Assembly: GCF_018614055.1 (NCBI RefSeq)
Contig: NZ_JAGGPB010000019.1
Span: forward strand, 124,001-188,000
Origin: Streptomyces sp. ISL-98
Lineage (GTDB): Bacteria > Actinomycetota > Actinomycetes > Streptomycetales > Streptomycetaceae
Direction: 5' to 3'
Length of the DNA stretch: 64,000 nt
The notes under the pieces are model-generated. The model was given only the letters and a program-made list of their open reading frames with translations. It ran no database searches and was not told the DNA's origin. A program made the translations under genes and the position numbers. Shown one piece after another: positions 50,894 to 60,279 of this stretch. Position 1 is the stretch's first letter; each line of letters begins with the position of its first letter.

Positions 50894-51664
50894 ATGCCCA
50901 CCCACTACGACTCGCTTCCCGACGTCGCAGTCGGCCGCCACCACGACTACGGCATCGTCGCCGCGAATCCGAAACAACTCGCCGCCAGCACATGGATGTT
51001 GAAGGGATTCGACTTTCACCCCGTCCCGGGCCAACCGACGCTGTACGCACTGGCCGACCAGCAACGTGACGGACAGGCCCGCGCCACCCGGGCCGTCGCG
51101 CTGCTACGCAAGGCCGGCTACCAGGTCGACGTGGACGCCGCGTTCGACCCCTCACTGGCCTCGGGTGCGGCTCCCGCCCGCGACCGGCCCCCGCGCATAG
51201 ATCCCGACGTCGCGTTCGCCGAGCATCCGCAGCTCGGCATCGTCGCAGCCACCGATGACCGCTCCTCCGCGCTCGGCGGCCGACTCATCCTGGAGGAACA
51301 CGGCTGGCGGCTTAACCCGAACCTGGATATCTACACGCTGCCCATCACCACCGACCGCAGCGAGGCCCTGGAGAAGGTCGCCAGCGCCACGGTGTCGATG
51401 CACCGATCCGATCTCCAGGTCGCGGTGCAGCCCCGCCTCGCCCACGACGTAGCAGCGCGCCGCCCTTCTGCACCCGCGACGGCCGCGCTCCACGAGCGCA
51501 GTCAGGGCTTCACCACCCACAAGTTCCCCATCAGCGCCGCCGCGCTCGCCGCCAGCCCAGCCCGCGCCAGCCTCCCGGGCAAGGCGCCGGTTGCCGCGCC
51601 CGCCACCTCCGCTCCGGCGGCCCGCCCGGTCGACCCGCGCATCGCGCTCTCCCGCAACCGCTGA
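50894..51664 (+). CDS. Two-repeat uncharacterised protein of the conjugation module
   Basis: 256 residues. The protein holds two related halves: A-V-G-R-H-H-D-Y-G-I-V-A-A-N near residue 11 and F-A-E-H-P-Q-L-G-I-V-A-A-T-D near residue 107, each followed by a W-x-L-x-x-x-x-F/L stretch. The unit looks like an internal duplication of about 95 residues. C-terminus Ala/Pro-rich. Function unknown; several actinobacterial conjugation clusters end with such proteins. Confidence 0.55.
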   Translation: MPTHYDSLPDVAVGRHHDYGIVAANPKQLAASTWMLKGFDFHPVPGQPTLYALADQQRDGQARATRAVALLRKAGYQVDVDAAFDPSLASGAAPARDRPPRIDPDVAFAEHPQLGIVAATDDRSSALGGRLILEEHGWRLNPNLDIYTLPITTDRSEALEKVASATVSMHRSDLQVAVQPRLAHDVAARRPSAPATAALHERSQGFTTHKFPISAAALAASPARASLPGKAPVAAPATSAPAARPVDPRIALSRNR

Positions 51665-51690
51665 CCCAACTCCCGTAAGGAGCAGTTCCC

Positions 51691-51860
51691 ATGGCCGTTG
51701 AAGACCATCTGGCAAATCACCCACTCCTGCGGCCACCAGGCCGAGCGAGACCTATCCGACCGGGCGGCCGACCGTCGCGCGGGCTTCGCCGAGTGGCTCG
51801 CCAAGCAGGAGTGCTCTGCCTGCTGGCGGGCCGCCAAGGAGGGCGACGAGCTGGTCCTGT
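51691..51860 (+). pseudogene. Truncated small zinc-ribbon-like protein at the element end
   Basis: The recognisable peptide is T-I-W-Q-I-T-H-S-C-G-H-Q, then D-L-S-D-R-A-A-D-R-R-A-G-F-A and E-C-S-A-C-W (two Cys pairs). The ATG 51691, well spaced from AAGGAG, is in a different frame; the peptide frame begins only at a TTG (51698), so a base has been lost or gained at the start. After about 51860 the sequence switches into a reverse-strand TniQ gene. Confidence 0.5.
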
Positions 51861-52348
51861 CGACTCCCGCCGCCAGTACAGTCGCGTGTGGCAGCGGGGA
51901 CAACGGTCTACCAGATACATCAGGTGATCCGCGCACAGGAACGTCCACTTCAGCCGCCAGCTCAGCAGCCACCGCCCACCGGACGCCTGTACGCACAGCG
52001 GGCACGCCGCCGAGTGATCCCGCAGCCACGGATCCGTCGCCCGCCAGCTCCTCCCGCTGGCTGGTGCGAGCCACGGAAGAACCGTCGGCTCATAGAAACT
52101 GAACAGCGTCCGCTCGATCTGGCCCGGCCGCAGCCCGGTCCGCTGCCGTAGCCCCTTCAACTCACCGACGACAAACGGAACTGGTAGGCGCTGAAATTCG
52201 CCGTACCGGACAGCCCGAGCGCACGCAGCGCCGCCGCACGCGACAACCGCAAGGCCACCGCCACCGTGTCCACCCAGCTGACGAATGACTCCCCGGCGAA
52301 CGGAGCCGGAACGTACCCGAGCCGCTGATTACGATCGTCCTCAACCAT
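51850..52348 (-). pseudogene. TniQ-family transposition protein, frameshifted N-terminal fragment
   Basis: From ATG 52348 the minus strand codes P-A-P-F-A-G-E-S-F-V-S-W-V-D-T (the TniQ start), shifts frame near 52190, and continues with A-C-P-L-C, W-L-L-S-W-R-L-K-W-T-F-L-C-A-D-H and D-R-C-P-R-C, the TniQ zinc-finger region. It is cut off near 51850 where the conjugation-module fragment begins. TniQ guides target choice in Tn7-like and Tn5053-like transposons; no other transposon gene is present. Confidence 0.7.
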
Positions 52349-52746
52349 GGTCGACAGTGTCAGGGCCCGATCGCCGTCCCTCGTCGGGCAGCGCCCCCCT
52401 CCGGGGGTTCGAGGCATAACGCTCGGGCCCCTGGGGCTCCGCGTGGGCGCCACTGCTACTGCTTCGAGGTCCCCTTGGGCCGCCGTCGGCCGCTCACGAC
52501 TGGAACGCCACCACCGGCTCCGGCATCACACTCCAGGGCAGCGTCCTCCGAGCCCTGCGCGAACTGGGCTGTGGGAGCGGGTGGACGCCTCCGGGTGCCT
52601 GGCGCGGGCCGTTGGCCGGGCGATCTCCTACCTGAGCAGTGAGAGGCAAACTCCGGCAGGCATAGTGGGACGTTGCGCATGTCGGCAGGCCCTCCCGGTG
52701 TGGACGGGAGTACGGCCGCCCAGTGGGGGAGAGGGACAGCGGGCAG
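52349..52746. promoter_or_regulatory. Upstream region of eccB; no gene seen
   Basis: 398 bases between the TniQ remnant and eccB. A GC hairpin (CGCCCCCCTCCGGGGG region near 52390) is visible; no open frame with a domain. The promoter of the ESX genes must lie here, but no element can be fixed by eye. Confidence 0.35.
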
Positions 52747-54270
52747 ATGGCTTCACGACGGGACGAGCTCAATGCGTACACCTTCGCGAAACGGAGGCTG
52801 ATCGCACAGTTCTTGCAGCCGAATGCGACCGGATCGGAGGAGGGTGCGCCACGTCCGCTGCGTGCGGTGGTACCCGGGGTGATCGTCGCGGTGGTGGTCC
52901 TGGCGGTCTTCGGGGCTTGGGGGATGTTCAAGCCGGTCGCCCCCAAGAACTGGAACGCGCCTGGCGAGAACGTCATTATCGCCAGCAAATCAACCACCAG
53001 GTACGTGGTGTTGGAGACCGGCGGCAAGACGCAGCTCCACCCGGTGCTGAACATGTCGTCCGCCAAGCTGCTCCTTGACCCGGACAAGGGCAAGGTCATC
53101 AACGTCGACGAGTCGGTACTCGACAACGGCAAGATCCCGCACGGTGTCACCCTCGGCATTCCGTACGCCCCCGACCGGCTGCCCGACGCCAAGGAAGCCG
53201 GCGCCGCGAAGCGCTGGGCGGTCTGTGAGCGGCCCGGCGAAGGCGGCAGGGCCATCCAGAAAGCGGCATTCGTCCTCGCTGGCCGCGAGCAGAAGAAGAC
53301 CGAGGGCCCAGGCCGGCTGCGTGGCGGTGAGCTGATGTACGTGCAGGGGCCGGACCGCATCAGGTACGTCGTGGACGCCCAGGGCAAGGCATACGCCGTC
53401 CAGAAGGACGAACTGCTGTTGCGCCAGCTCGTGGGCCAGGGCCGCGAACCCCAGCGGGTGTCCGCCGCGTGGCTGGACACCCTGCACAAGGGGGACGCCA
53501 TCACCTTCCCCAAGATTTCCGGAGCTCCTGGCGCCGACGCGGCTGTCCGCGGCGACCTGGAGCCCGGGACGAACAGGGTGGGCATGGTCCTCACCGCGAC
53601 TGACGGCACAGGGAGCCAGCAGTATGTTGTCCTGCCGGGCCGTGTCGCGCCGGTCTCGGACTTCACCGCGAAGCTTCTGCTCAACAGCAGGGACTTGGTC
53701 GACCTCGGCCAGGCCGGCCACGCGAAGTCCGTCAGCGCCGCCACCTTCGAGCCCGGCGATGCGTTCGGAGGCAGTAAAGACTGGCCCCGGAGCGCCCCCA
53801 AGCCGGTCAACTCGGCGAGCACAGCAGAGGGCAGCCGCAACACAGTGTGCAACGTTCTGCGCAAGGTTGAGGACGAGGGGTCCACCACCCTGACCACCTG
53901 GGCGGGCACCGATTTCCCCGCCGCACTGCCCACCGGCTCGACCAGCGCCTACGTCACCCCCGGATCAGGCCAGCTGTTCAGGCAGTTCAAGGGCTCCAGA
54001 ACCGACTCGGGTTTCGTCTTCCTGGTCACTGACACCGGCCTCCGCTACGCCATGCAGTCCAACGGCGACAGTGCGACGAACGATTCCGGCATCGGCTCCT
54101 CCGGTACGAAGGAGGAGAAGCAGGCGCGGCAGCAAGAGGCACAGCAGGCCCAGGGCCGGCTCGGCTACAAGGGCGTCAGCCCGGCGCCGATCCCTGCCGC
54201 CTGGTCCTCGTTTCTGCCGACCGGACCACGCCTGTCGACCGGTGCCGCCCGCCAACCGCAGGGCTCTTGA
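52747..54270 (+). CDS. eccB: Type VII secretion membrane protein EccB
   Basis: 507 residues. Core membrane component of ESX machines. Cytoplasmic N-terminus with the family start A-S-R-R-D-E-L-N-A-Y-T-F-A-K-R-R (residues 2-17), one membrane helix at about 37-58, then a large extracellular domain made of repeats (for example V-L-N-M-S-S-A-K-L-L-L and S-D-F-T-A-K-L-L-L-N) around a central part with C-E-R-P-G and a second Cys in T-V-C-N-V-L that could pair. GGGGGAGAGGGA lies ten bases before ATG 52747. No EccC or EccD gene is adjacent. Confidence 0.9.
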   Translation: MASRRDELNAYTFAKRRLIAQFLQPNATGSEEGAPRPLRAVVPGVIVAVVVLAVFGAWGMFKPVAPKNWNAPGENVIIASKSTTRYVVLETGGKTQLHPVLNMSSAKLLLDPDKGKVINVDESVLDNGKIPHGVTLGIPYAPDRLPDAKEAGAAKRWAVCERPGEGGRAIQKAAFVLAGREQKKTEGPGRLRGGELMYVQGPDRIRYVVDAQGKAYAVQKDELLLRQLVGQGREPQRVSAAWLDTLHKGDAITFPKISGAPGADAAVRGDLEPGTNRVGMVLTATDGTGSQQYVVLPGRVAPVSDFTAKLLLNSRDLVDLGQAGHAKSVSAATFEPGDAFGGSKDWPRSAPKPVNSASTAEGSRNTVCNVLRKVEDEGSTTLTTWAGTDFPAALPTGSTSAYVTPGSGQLFRQFKGSRTDSGFVFLVTDTGLRYAMQSNGDSATNDSGIGSSGTKEEKQARQQEAQQAQGRLGYKGVSPAPIPAAWSSFLPTGPRLSTGAARQPQGS

Positions 54271-54284
54271 GGGGCTAGGCAGAC

Positions 54285-55532
54285 ATGACGTACACGTACG
54301 GCCGCCTCTTCAGCATCACCGCCGCCACTGTGCTCACTCTCGTCGCCCTGCCCGCGCCCTCTGCGACGGCGGCGGACACGACCGATCAGTGCACGTTCCC
54401 CGGGAAGAAGTACGAGGGCCGCCCCTGGGCCCTGCAGCGCGTACTGCTCGACGAGCTGTGGACGCAGTCCACCGGCAAAGGGGTACGGGTCGCGGTCATC
54501 GACACCGGCGTAGACGTCAAGAACCCCCAGCTCACCCGCGCGGTGGACGTCAGGAGCGGCCGGAACCTGCTGCCCAAGGGCCTCAAGGACGAGAATGGCA
54601 CCAAGATCGAGCGCGGCAGGGAGGACGGCACGACGGACGCGGTGGGCCATGGCACCAAAGTCGCGGGCATCATCGCTGCCCGCCCCGCGAAGGGCACCGG
54701 TTTCGTGGGCCTCGCCCCGGATGCCACGATCATTCCTGTCCAGCAGAACGACGCCGAGGGAAATGGCACGGTCGGGACCCTCGCCGCGGCCATCAATTAC
54801 GCGATCCAGGCCGACGCCGACGTGATCAACATCTCCCAGGACACCACCAAGGCCGTGAAGCCCACGCCGGTGCTGAATCAGGCGGTGAACGCGGCCCTGG
54901 CCGAAGAGATCGTGATCGTAGCCTCGGCAGGCAACGACGGCCTGGGTGGCAACGTCAAGGAGACCTATCCGGCCTCGTACGAGGGTGTCCTCGCGGTGGC
55001 CTCATCCGACCGGAACAACGAACGTGCGCCCTTCTCCCAGTCCGGCGAGTTCGTCGGCGTCGCCGCCCCCGGTGTCGACATGGTCTCCACAGTCCCCGGG
55101 GGCGGCCACTGCGCCGACAACGGCACCAGCTTCTCCGCCCCCTACGTCGCCGGCATCGCCGCCCTTATCAAGAGCAAGCACAAGGACTGGTCGCAAGAGC
55201 AGATCGTCGCCCAAATCCAGCAGACCGCGGAACGGTCGGTCGCAGGCCACGACCGCCTGGTGGGCTGGGGCGTCGCCGACCCGGTACGGGCGCTGACCGA
55301 GGACGACAAGCCCATCGACCAACCGGTCGCCGACGAGGGCATGACCAGGCCCCAGGCACCCACCCCGGCCGAACTACACCTGGGCGAGACGCCGGAGGAA
55401 CGCGACGCACGCCTCGCCAACTACGTGGTCGTGGGCGGCGGTGTGTTGGTTGCCACGATCGCGGGTGCGGCGGTTGCGATTCGCGATCTGCGACGGCGGA
55501 GAAGGGGGACTGCCGGGGAGGGCAGTGCTTGA
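54285..55532 (+). CDS. mycP: Mycosin-type subtilisin protease (MycP)
   Basis: 415 residues. Signal peptide (1-29), S8 subtilisin domain with all catalytic residues: Asp in V-A-V-I-D-T-G-V-D, His in G-H-G-T-K-V-A-G, oxyanion Asn in A-S-A-G-N-D-G and Ser in N-G-T-S-F-S-A-P. A Pro/Glu linker precedes the C-terminal membrane anchor (about 378-397) and an Arg-rich tail, as in mycosins, which stabilise ESX machines and trim substrates. It begins 14 bases after eccB. Confidence 0.9.
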   Translation: MTYTYGRLFSITAATVLTLVALPAPSATAADTTDQCTFPGKKYEGRPWALQRVLLDELWTQSTGKGVRVAVIDTGVDVKNPQLTRAVDVRSGRNLLPKGLKDENGTKIERGREDGTTDAVGHGTKVAGIIAARPAKGTGFVGLAPDATIIPVQQNDAEGNGTVGTLAAAINYAIQADADVINISQDTTKAVKPTPVLNQAVNAALAEEIVIVASAGNDGLGGNVKETYPASYEGVLAVASSDRNNERAPFSQSGEFVGVAAPGVDMVSTVPGGGHCADNGTSFSAPYVAGIAALIKSKHKDWSQEQIVAQIQQTAERSVAGHDRLVGWGVADPVRALTEDDKPIDQPVADEGMTRPQAPTPAELHLGETPEERDARLANYVVVGGGVLVATIAGAAVAIRDLRRRRRGTAGEGSA

Positions 55533-55728
55533 GGTCACTCCATCGCTAAGTCATCTGCGTGTTATGGCAGTTGGACGTGTCGTAGCCAGTGACTAGAGTG
55601 ACTTTGATGTGATCGGTGACGTTCGCGTCACTCCGATGGCAGTAAACGGGGACTGTGCAAACGGGGAGGGCGGTCATCGTGACCGATGCAGGTAGTCGCG
55701 CGCGCAGCTCAAGAGCGGGGGAGCGACG

Positions 55729-56157
55729 TTGACCGACCTTGAGCGCGGAGTTGACGCGCTGAAGCGATTCCAGACGCGGGTGAACAAATTGCTGGCGGAC
55801 TTCGAAGGCGGCGCGGGCAGCAGCGCCAGGGTCGCCGACCAGAGAGTTTCCCGGACCTCCTTCAGCGGCCTGAACTCGAAGTTCGACGAGGCGGAGTCGC
55901 TCTTCGGCCAGTACAACCGAGTCCACGAGGAGCTCGTTTCGCTCTCCAAGACCCTTGGCGCCCAGATCGCGATGCTGAGTATCGGCGTGCACGCCGCGGA
56001 GGTCGGCTTCGACAACGTGGAGGAGGACATGCGGCGACGGTACGTGGCGATCCAGACACGTATAGACCAGGAACACGAGGCGCAACAGGAGCGGGCGAAG
56101 AGCGCCAAGGCTAAGTCGGGGGACTTCGATGACACGAACGACAAGCACGGGTTGTGA
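55729..56157 (+). CDS. Coiled-coil ESX-associated protein
   Basis: 142 residues, TTG start with GGGGGAG six bases upstream. Nearly all helical with heptads (L-T-D-L-E-R-G-V-D-A-L-K-R-F, then V-H-E-E-L-V-S-L-S-K-T-L), size like two helices of a WXG100/PE-type protein though no W-x-G is present. It directly precedes the PPE-like gene, so it may be the partner or chaperone of that substrate. Confidence 0.55.
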   Translation: MTDLERGVDALKRFQTRVNKLLADFEGGAGSSARVADQRVSRTSFSGLNSKFDEAESLFGQYNRVHEELVSLSKTLGAQIAMLSIGVHAAEVGFDNVEEDMRRRYVAIQTRIDQEHEAQQERAKSAKAKSGDFDDTNDKHGL

Positions 56158-56160
56158 CCG

Positions 56161-57912
56161 ATGAGTGAAACGAGCCCTCCGGAACTCCCGCCCAAGGCGC
56201 AACACGAGCAGGACCAGGTACGGGTCCGATCCCAGCTAGGCGTGACTGATGCCCATCAGCAGGTCACGTCGATGATGGACATCCTCGGATTCGGTGGCCG
56301 CGGTCCAGGGCTCTTCGCCAGGACCAGCTTCGAGGCCCACGAGCTCAACGCGATGATCGACCTGGTGGAAACCGCCAACCCGGCGGACATGGAGAGCGCT
56401 GGCACCGCTCTCTGGAAGGCCAGAGACGCGCTCAAAGATGCCGCGCGGGAACTCCAGGACTACATCGACAAGGTCGAGTGGAAGGGTGAGTCCGGCAACG
56501 AGTTCCGTTCATTCGGCAGCGAGCTCGCCGAGCACGCCAGGAGTCTGGGTACGTTCGCGGACGCCGCCGGGACACAGATCACGGTCGCGGGTACGGGGCT
56601 GGCGTCCGTTCACAAGTCCATGCCTCCGCGCGATGGCCGGCTGGCCAAGAAGAGCGTCGAGGACATTGAGGCTCCGGCCCGTATCGAGGGCAATCCGGAT
56701 TACGACGCGGCCGTGAAGGTGGAGAAGGACCGCCAGGAGGCCATCAACCAGATGAACCGCCTGGCATCGTTCTACGCGGTCTCCGCACAGACGCTGGAGA
56801 CGCAGGAACCGCCGAAGTTCCGTAGGACGCTGAAGACGAGTGTGCCCCCGCCGAGCGGGTCGGCCGGTCCCGGACCGACCTCTGGTTCCACTCCGGCGAG
56901 CCCCGACTTGACCGGCGTTACCGCGCCGCAGTCGGTGCCGGTGTCGAACCACGCGGATTCCAGCGGCACGGGCGGCACGGCCAGGGCTGAAGCCATCGGC
57001 ACGGTAGCGCCCGGCGCGGTCACGCCCGTTCCGGATCGGAGCCCGTCGATGGAGATCGACAGTGTCGCCGCGCCGCCAGCGCCTACCACCAGCCTCAGCA
57101 CGCCGCCGGTTTCCTCCGCCACGGGAACAACAAGCCCCGCAGGGACGACTCCTCCCATCATGGCGGGCGGCTTTGTGAACCCTGTGAAAGGCGGCGCAGC
57201 GCGCGCGGCCGGTGCGAGCGGCAGGCCGAGGGCAGCGGGGCAGAACGCTGGGACAGTGGGGCGGCTGGGGGCGGCTGAGGGCGGCTCTGCAGCAGCCGCA
57301 CGTGCAGGAGGAGCAGCGCGGCCGGGGGCTGTCAGCAGTGGTCCGGCAGCGATTGGTCGCGTTGGCGCAGCAGGTCCGGTCGGCTCCGCAGGCCACACTC
57401 CCGCAGCCGGTCGATCCGGTGCGGCAGGCCAGCCCATGGCTGGCCGTGCGGGCACGGGTGGTTCGGCCGCACCCCGAGCGGCGGGCAGTGGGAGCGGCAT
57501 AGTGGGCGGCAACCCGCAGCGAGCCGCCGCAGGCTCATCCTCACCTCGACTTCCGCGCGGAACCGTCATCGGAGGTGAGGCGACAGCGTCGGGACGTACC
57601 GCAGGAAGGGCCGGTCAGCAGGGTGTCATTGGAGCGCACCCCGCGAACGGCGCATCCGGGCCGGGCGGGCGCGGCACGGCCAGCTCGAACGGAGTCGTCG
57701 GCACGCCTCGCGGCAGCGCCCCAGGGTCACGACCCGGTGTCGGCGGCTTCAGCCAGGGGGGCGCCGGCCTTGTGCGTGGCCCCGCGGGCCAAAGGCAGAC
57801 CGAGAACGAGGAACAGGAGCGCACCAGATCATCGCGTCCTGACTACCTCACGGAAGACGAAGAGACATGGGCCGCCCGTCGGCGTGGCACCGTGCCGCCG
57901 GTGATCGAATGA
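56161..57912 (+). CDS. PPE-like/WXG-type ESX substrate with long disordered tail
   Basis: 583 residues. Residues 50-215 form a helical hairpin domain with W-K-A-R-D-A-L-K-D-A-A-R-E-L and V-E-W-K-G-E-S-G-N-E-F (a W-x-G turn). From about 220 the chain is Gly/Ala/Pro/Ser-rich with repeated G-A-A-G-x-x-G and A-G-R units up to about 540, then a charged conserved end (R-P-D-Y-L-T-E-D-E-E-T-W). This resembles mycobacterial PPE-type or Streptomyces ESX substrates. The stop overlaps the next ATG (ATGA). Confidence 0.65.
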   Translation: MSETSPPELPPKAQHEQDQVRVRSQLGVTDAHQQVTSMMDILGFGGRGPGLFARTSFEAHELNAMIDLVETANPADMESAGTALWKARDALKDAARELQDYIDKVEWKGESGNEFRSFGSELAEHARSLGTFADAAGTQITVAGTGLASVHKSMPPRDGRLAKKSVEDIEAPARIEGNPDYDAAVKVEKDRQEAINQMNRLASFYAVSAQTLETQEPPKFRRTLKTSVPPPSGSAGPGPTSGSTPASPDLTGVTAPQSVPVSNHADSSGTGGTARAEAIGTVAPGAVTPVPDRSPSMEIDSVAAPPAPTTSLSTPPVSSATGTTSPAGTTPPIMAGGFVNPVKGGAARAAGASGRPRAAGQNAGTVGRLGAAEGGSAAAARAGGAARPGAVSSGPAAIGRVGAAGPVGSAGHTPAAGRSGAAGQPMAGRAGTGGSAAPRAAGSGSGIVGGNPQRAAAGSSSPRLPRGTVIGGEATASGRTAGRAGQQGVIGAHPANGASGPGGRGTASSNGVVGTPRGSAPGSRPGVGGFSQGGAGLVRGPAGQRQTENEEQERTRSSRPDYLTEDEETWAARRRGTVPPVIE

Positions 57913-59204
57913 GCACGGAAGGTTCGGAAGTCAGGATGACGGCACGAATGAGCCAGGCCAGGAACGGGAGGTCACCTCGCTCTTTGCGGCGAGGACTGGT
58001 CTGCACGTTGGCTGCGGTCGGCGCTTGGAGCGTGGGCATCGTCGGCTTGGCCCCGGCTGCCCTTGCTGCGGATGCGCAGACGAAGCAGTGGTACCTGGAA
58101 GGAATGCGCGCCGAGGAGATGTGGAAGACCACCACCGGCGAAGGCATCAAGGTCGCTGTCATCGATTCCGGCGTCAATCCCTCCACCCCTTCGCTGAAGG
58201 GCCAGGTCCTAAAGGGCGTGAACGCCACTGAGGAAGCGGCGGGTGGATCGACAGACGACTACGACGGCCAAGGGACCACCACGGCGGAGTTGATTGCCGG
58301 TACGGGGAATGGCGGTGGCCTGCGAGGTCTGGCACCTGGTGCGAAGATCATCCCTGTGCGGATCCCGCTCCTTAAGCACGATGCGGTACCGCAAATCAAC
58401 GACCCCCTGGCCCGTGCCATCAAGGCTGCGGCGGACAGCGACGCCCAGATCATCAATATTTCGGTCGGGAACGAACACGCCATCGGCTTGGACATGTTCG
58501 CGCAGCACTCGGCGTTGGAATATGCGGTGCGCAAAGGCAAGCTGCTGATCGCGGGCGTGGGTGACACAGCCAAGAAGGGGAACAAGGCGCAATACCCGGC
58601 CCGGTTCCCAGAAGTCGTCGGTGTCGCTCCGAGTCGTCGAGATGGCCGTGCGACCGAATACTCTCAACACGGGAAATTCGTGGATCTTGCCGCTCCAGGA
58701 GTCGATATCCCACGCTGGTGCGACGCGAAGTTCCAGAGCTATTGCGACGATGGCGGCGGTTCCACAGCCGCCACCGCCATCGCCTCAGCCTCTGCCGCCC
58801 TAATCTGGTCCGCACACCCGGACTGGACGGCGAACCAGGTACTCCGTGTTCTGTTCGACACCGCCGGTCGCAGCTGGGAGACGGGCACCCGCAGCACTTA
58901 CCTCGGACACGGACTGATCCGCCCGCGCAAGGTCATCATTGATGGCAAGGGCAACCCCGGCGCGCCCGACGCCAAGCTTTTCGCCGACGAAGTGATGCCC
59001 ATCCCTTCACGCTCACCCAAACCCTCTGCACCGGCTTCGTCACAGGCCCGGAAGGCCAAGCCCGGTGGCGACGCCGTCGTGGCAGGGTCCAGTGAGAAGG
59101 CCGAGGACGACGGCCAGTTGGGCCTGATCATCGGCGCGGCAGCAGCTGCGGCGATCATCGCGGGCGGCGCCTTCGCCGTAGCCCGCAAGCGCCGAAACAG
59201 CTGA
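57909..59204 (+). CDS. Mycosin-like pseudoprotease (catalytic His and Asn lost)
   Basis: 431 residues, same layout as MycP: signal peptide, S8 domain, linker and C-terminal membrane anchor (L-G-L-I-I-G-A-A-A-A-A-A-I-I, then R-K-R-R). Asp is kept in V-A-V-I-D-S-G-V-N, but the histidine motif reads D-G-Q-G-T-T-T-A (Gln for His) and the oxyanion region reads I-A-G-V-G-D-T-A (no Asn). The Ser region is G-G-G-S-T-A-A-T-A. The enzyme is therefore expected to be inactive; a structural role in the ESX machine is likely. Upstream ATG at 57909 overlaps the previous stop. Confidence 0.8.
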   Translation: MSTEGSEVRMTARMSQARNGRSPRSLRRGLVCTLAAVGAWSVGIVGLAPAALAADAQTKQWYLEGMRAEEMWKTTTGEGIKVAVIDSGVNPSTPSLKGQVLKGVNATEEAAGGSTDDYDGQGTTTAELIAGTGNGGGLRGLAPGAKIIPVRIPLLKHDAVPQINDPLARAIKAAADSDAQIINISVGNEHAIGLDMFAQHSALEYAVRKGKLLIAGVGDTAKKGNKAQYPARFPEVVGVAPSRRDGRATEYSQHGKFVDLAAPGVDIPRWCDAKFQSYCDDGGGSTAATAIASASAALIWSAHPDWTANQVLRVLFDTAGRSWETGTRSTYLGHGLIRPRKVIIDGKGNPGAPDAKLFADEVMPIPSRSPKPSAPASSQARKAKPGGDAVVAGSSEKAEDDGQLGLIIGAAAAAAIIAGGAFAVARKRRNS

Positions 59205-59291
59205 CCCGCCCGCGCGCCCGTACTTGTCACCGTCCGGTGACCGGTGGGACAGCAGGCCCACCGAGTACCCCCTAGAGAGGAATACCACCGC

Positions 59292-59651
59292 ATGGCAGTC
59301 CAGAAGGTAAATGGCGTTTCCCTTGGCAAGTTGCAAGGCGAACTGTCCACCAATTTCGACAGCGTCAAGGGTCAACTGCAAAGGCTCCAGGCAACGATTG
59401 ACAGCCTTGAAGGCCAGTGGCAGGGCATCGGCGCCGGCGCGTTCAACGTGAAGCAGACGCAGATCAACAACAACATGGTGCGGATCGGCAAGCTGCTGCT
59501 GAAGTTCCAGGAAGCGATCGCGGCCGCCCGCACCATCTCCGGGACCACAGAGGACGAGGTCGAGGCGGCCCTGAAGGGCATCGACGTGGCCGAAGGTTAC
59601 GCGGGCGACTCCGGTGCGGAGAGGGCATCTTCGAACCTCAGCAAGTACTGA
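59292..59651 (+). CDS. WXG100-family protein 1
   Basis: 119 residues; helix-turn-helix hairpin with the turn W-Q-G-I-G-A-G-A-F (W-x-G) and a helical C-terminal extension. ATG 59292 follows GAGAGGA. Expected to be secreted through the ESX system, probably as a dimer with the next gene product. Confidence 0.8.
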   Translation: MAVQKVNGVSLGKLQGELSTNFDSVKGQLQRLQATIDSLEGQWQGIGAGAFNVKQTQINNNMVRIGKLLLKFQEAIAAARTISGTTEDEVEAALKGIDVAEGYAGDSGAERASSNLSKY

Positions 59652-59715
59652 CACACGTGGCGCCAGTACCTCGCATCCGGCATCACGCCGCACATAACAA
59701 GTAGTTGGAGGACTC

Positions 59716-60015
59716 ATGGCACAGAACGACGGCACGATGATCGTCACGTACGCCGCACTCGACAGCGCGGCGGGGGACATCAAGAGCCAGGCAGACAAGC
59801 TCGACCAGAGCCTCGGAGCGATCAAGGCGAAGATCGCTGAGGTGTCCGAGCTCTGGGCCGGCGAGGCCAGGGAGGCGTACAACGCCGCCCAGGCCGAATG
59901 GGACAAGGAGGCCAGGGCTATCCACACCTCGCTCCTGCAGATCTCGCGAGCGGTCCAGGACGCGGCCCCCGCGTACCAGGCGGGAGACAAGAGGGCCGCT
60001 GCCAACTTCATGTAG
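59716..60015 (+). CDS. WXG100-family protein 2
   Basis: 99 residues, classical WXG100 length. The turn is L-W-A-G-E-A-R-E-A-Y (W-x-G), and the helices have the expected heptads. The C-terminus ends D-K-R-A-A-A-N-F-M. GGAGGA lies close upstream of the ATG. Likely partner of WXG100 protein 1, 64 bases upstream. Confidence 0.85.
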   Translation: MAQNDGTMIVTYAALDSAAGDIKSQADKLDQSLGAIKAKIAEVSELWAGEAREAYNAAQAEWDKEARAIHTSLLQISRAVQDAAPAYQAGDKRAAANFM

Positions 60016-60279
60016 GCGGAGGGCGATACGAGACAGGGTGGGCATGCACGGGAGATGCCCACCCTTGTGCCCATGAATCGCCAGCCCCCTACGTCGACTG
60101 CACGGTCTCGCGCTCACCAGCACGCCACAGGGGCTCCCGAGGCACCGCGGTCGGCTGACCGGCCGGGAACCGGGGGACCCGCAGCACTATCCATGTGGTT
60201 GGCGGGGCTGACGTGGTGTGTGGGGCGGCTGATAGCTTCTGGAACTGTTAGCGGGGCATGAAGGGCGCACGGGGGTTGC

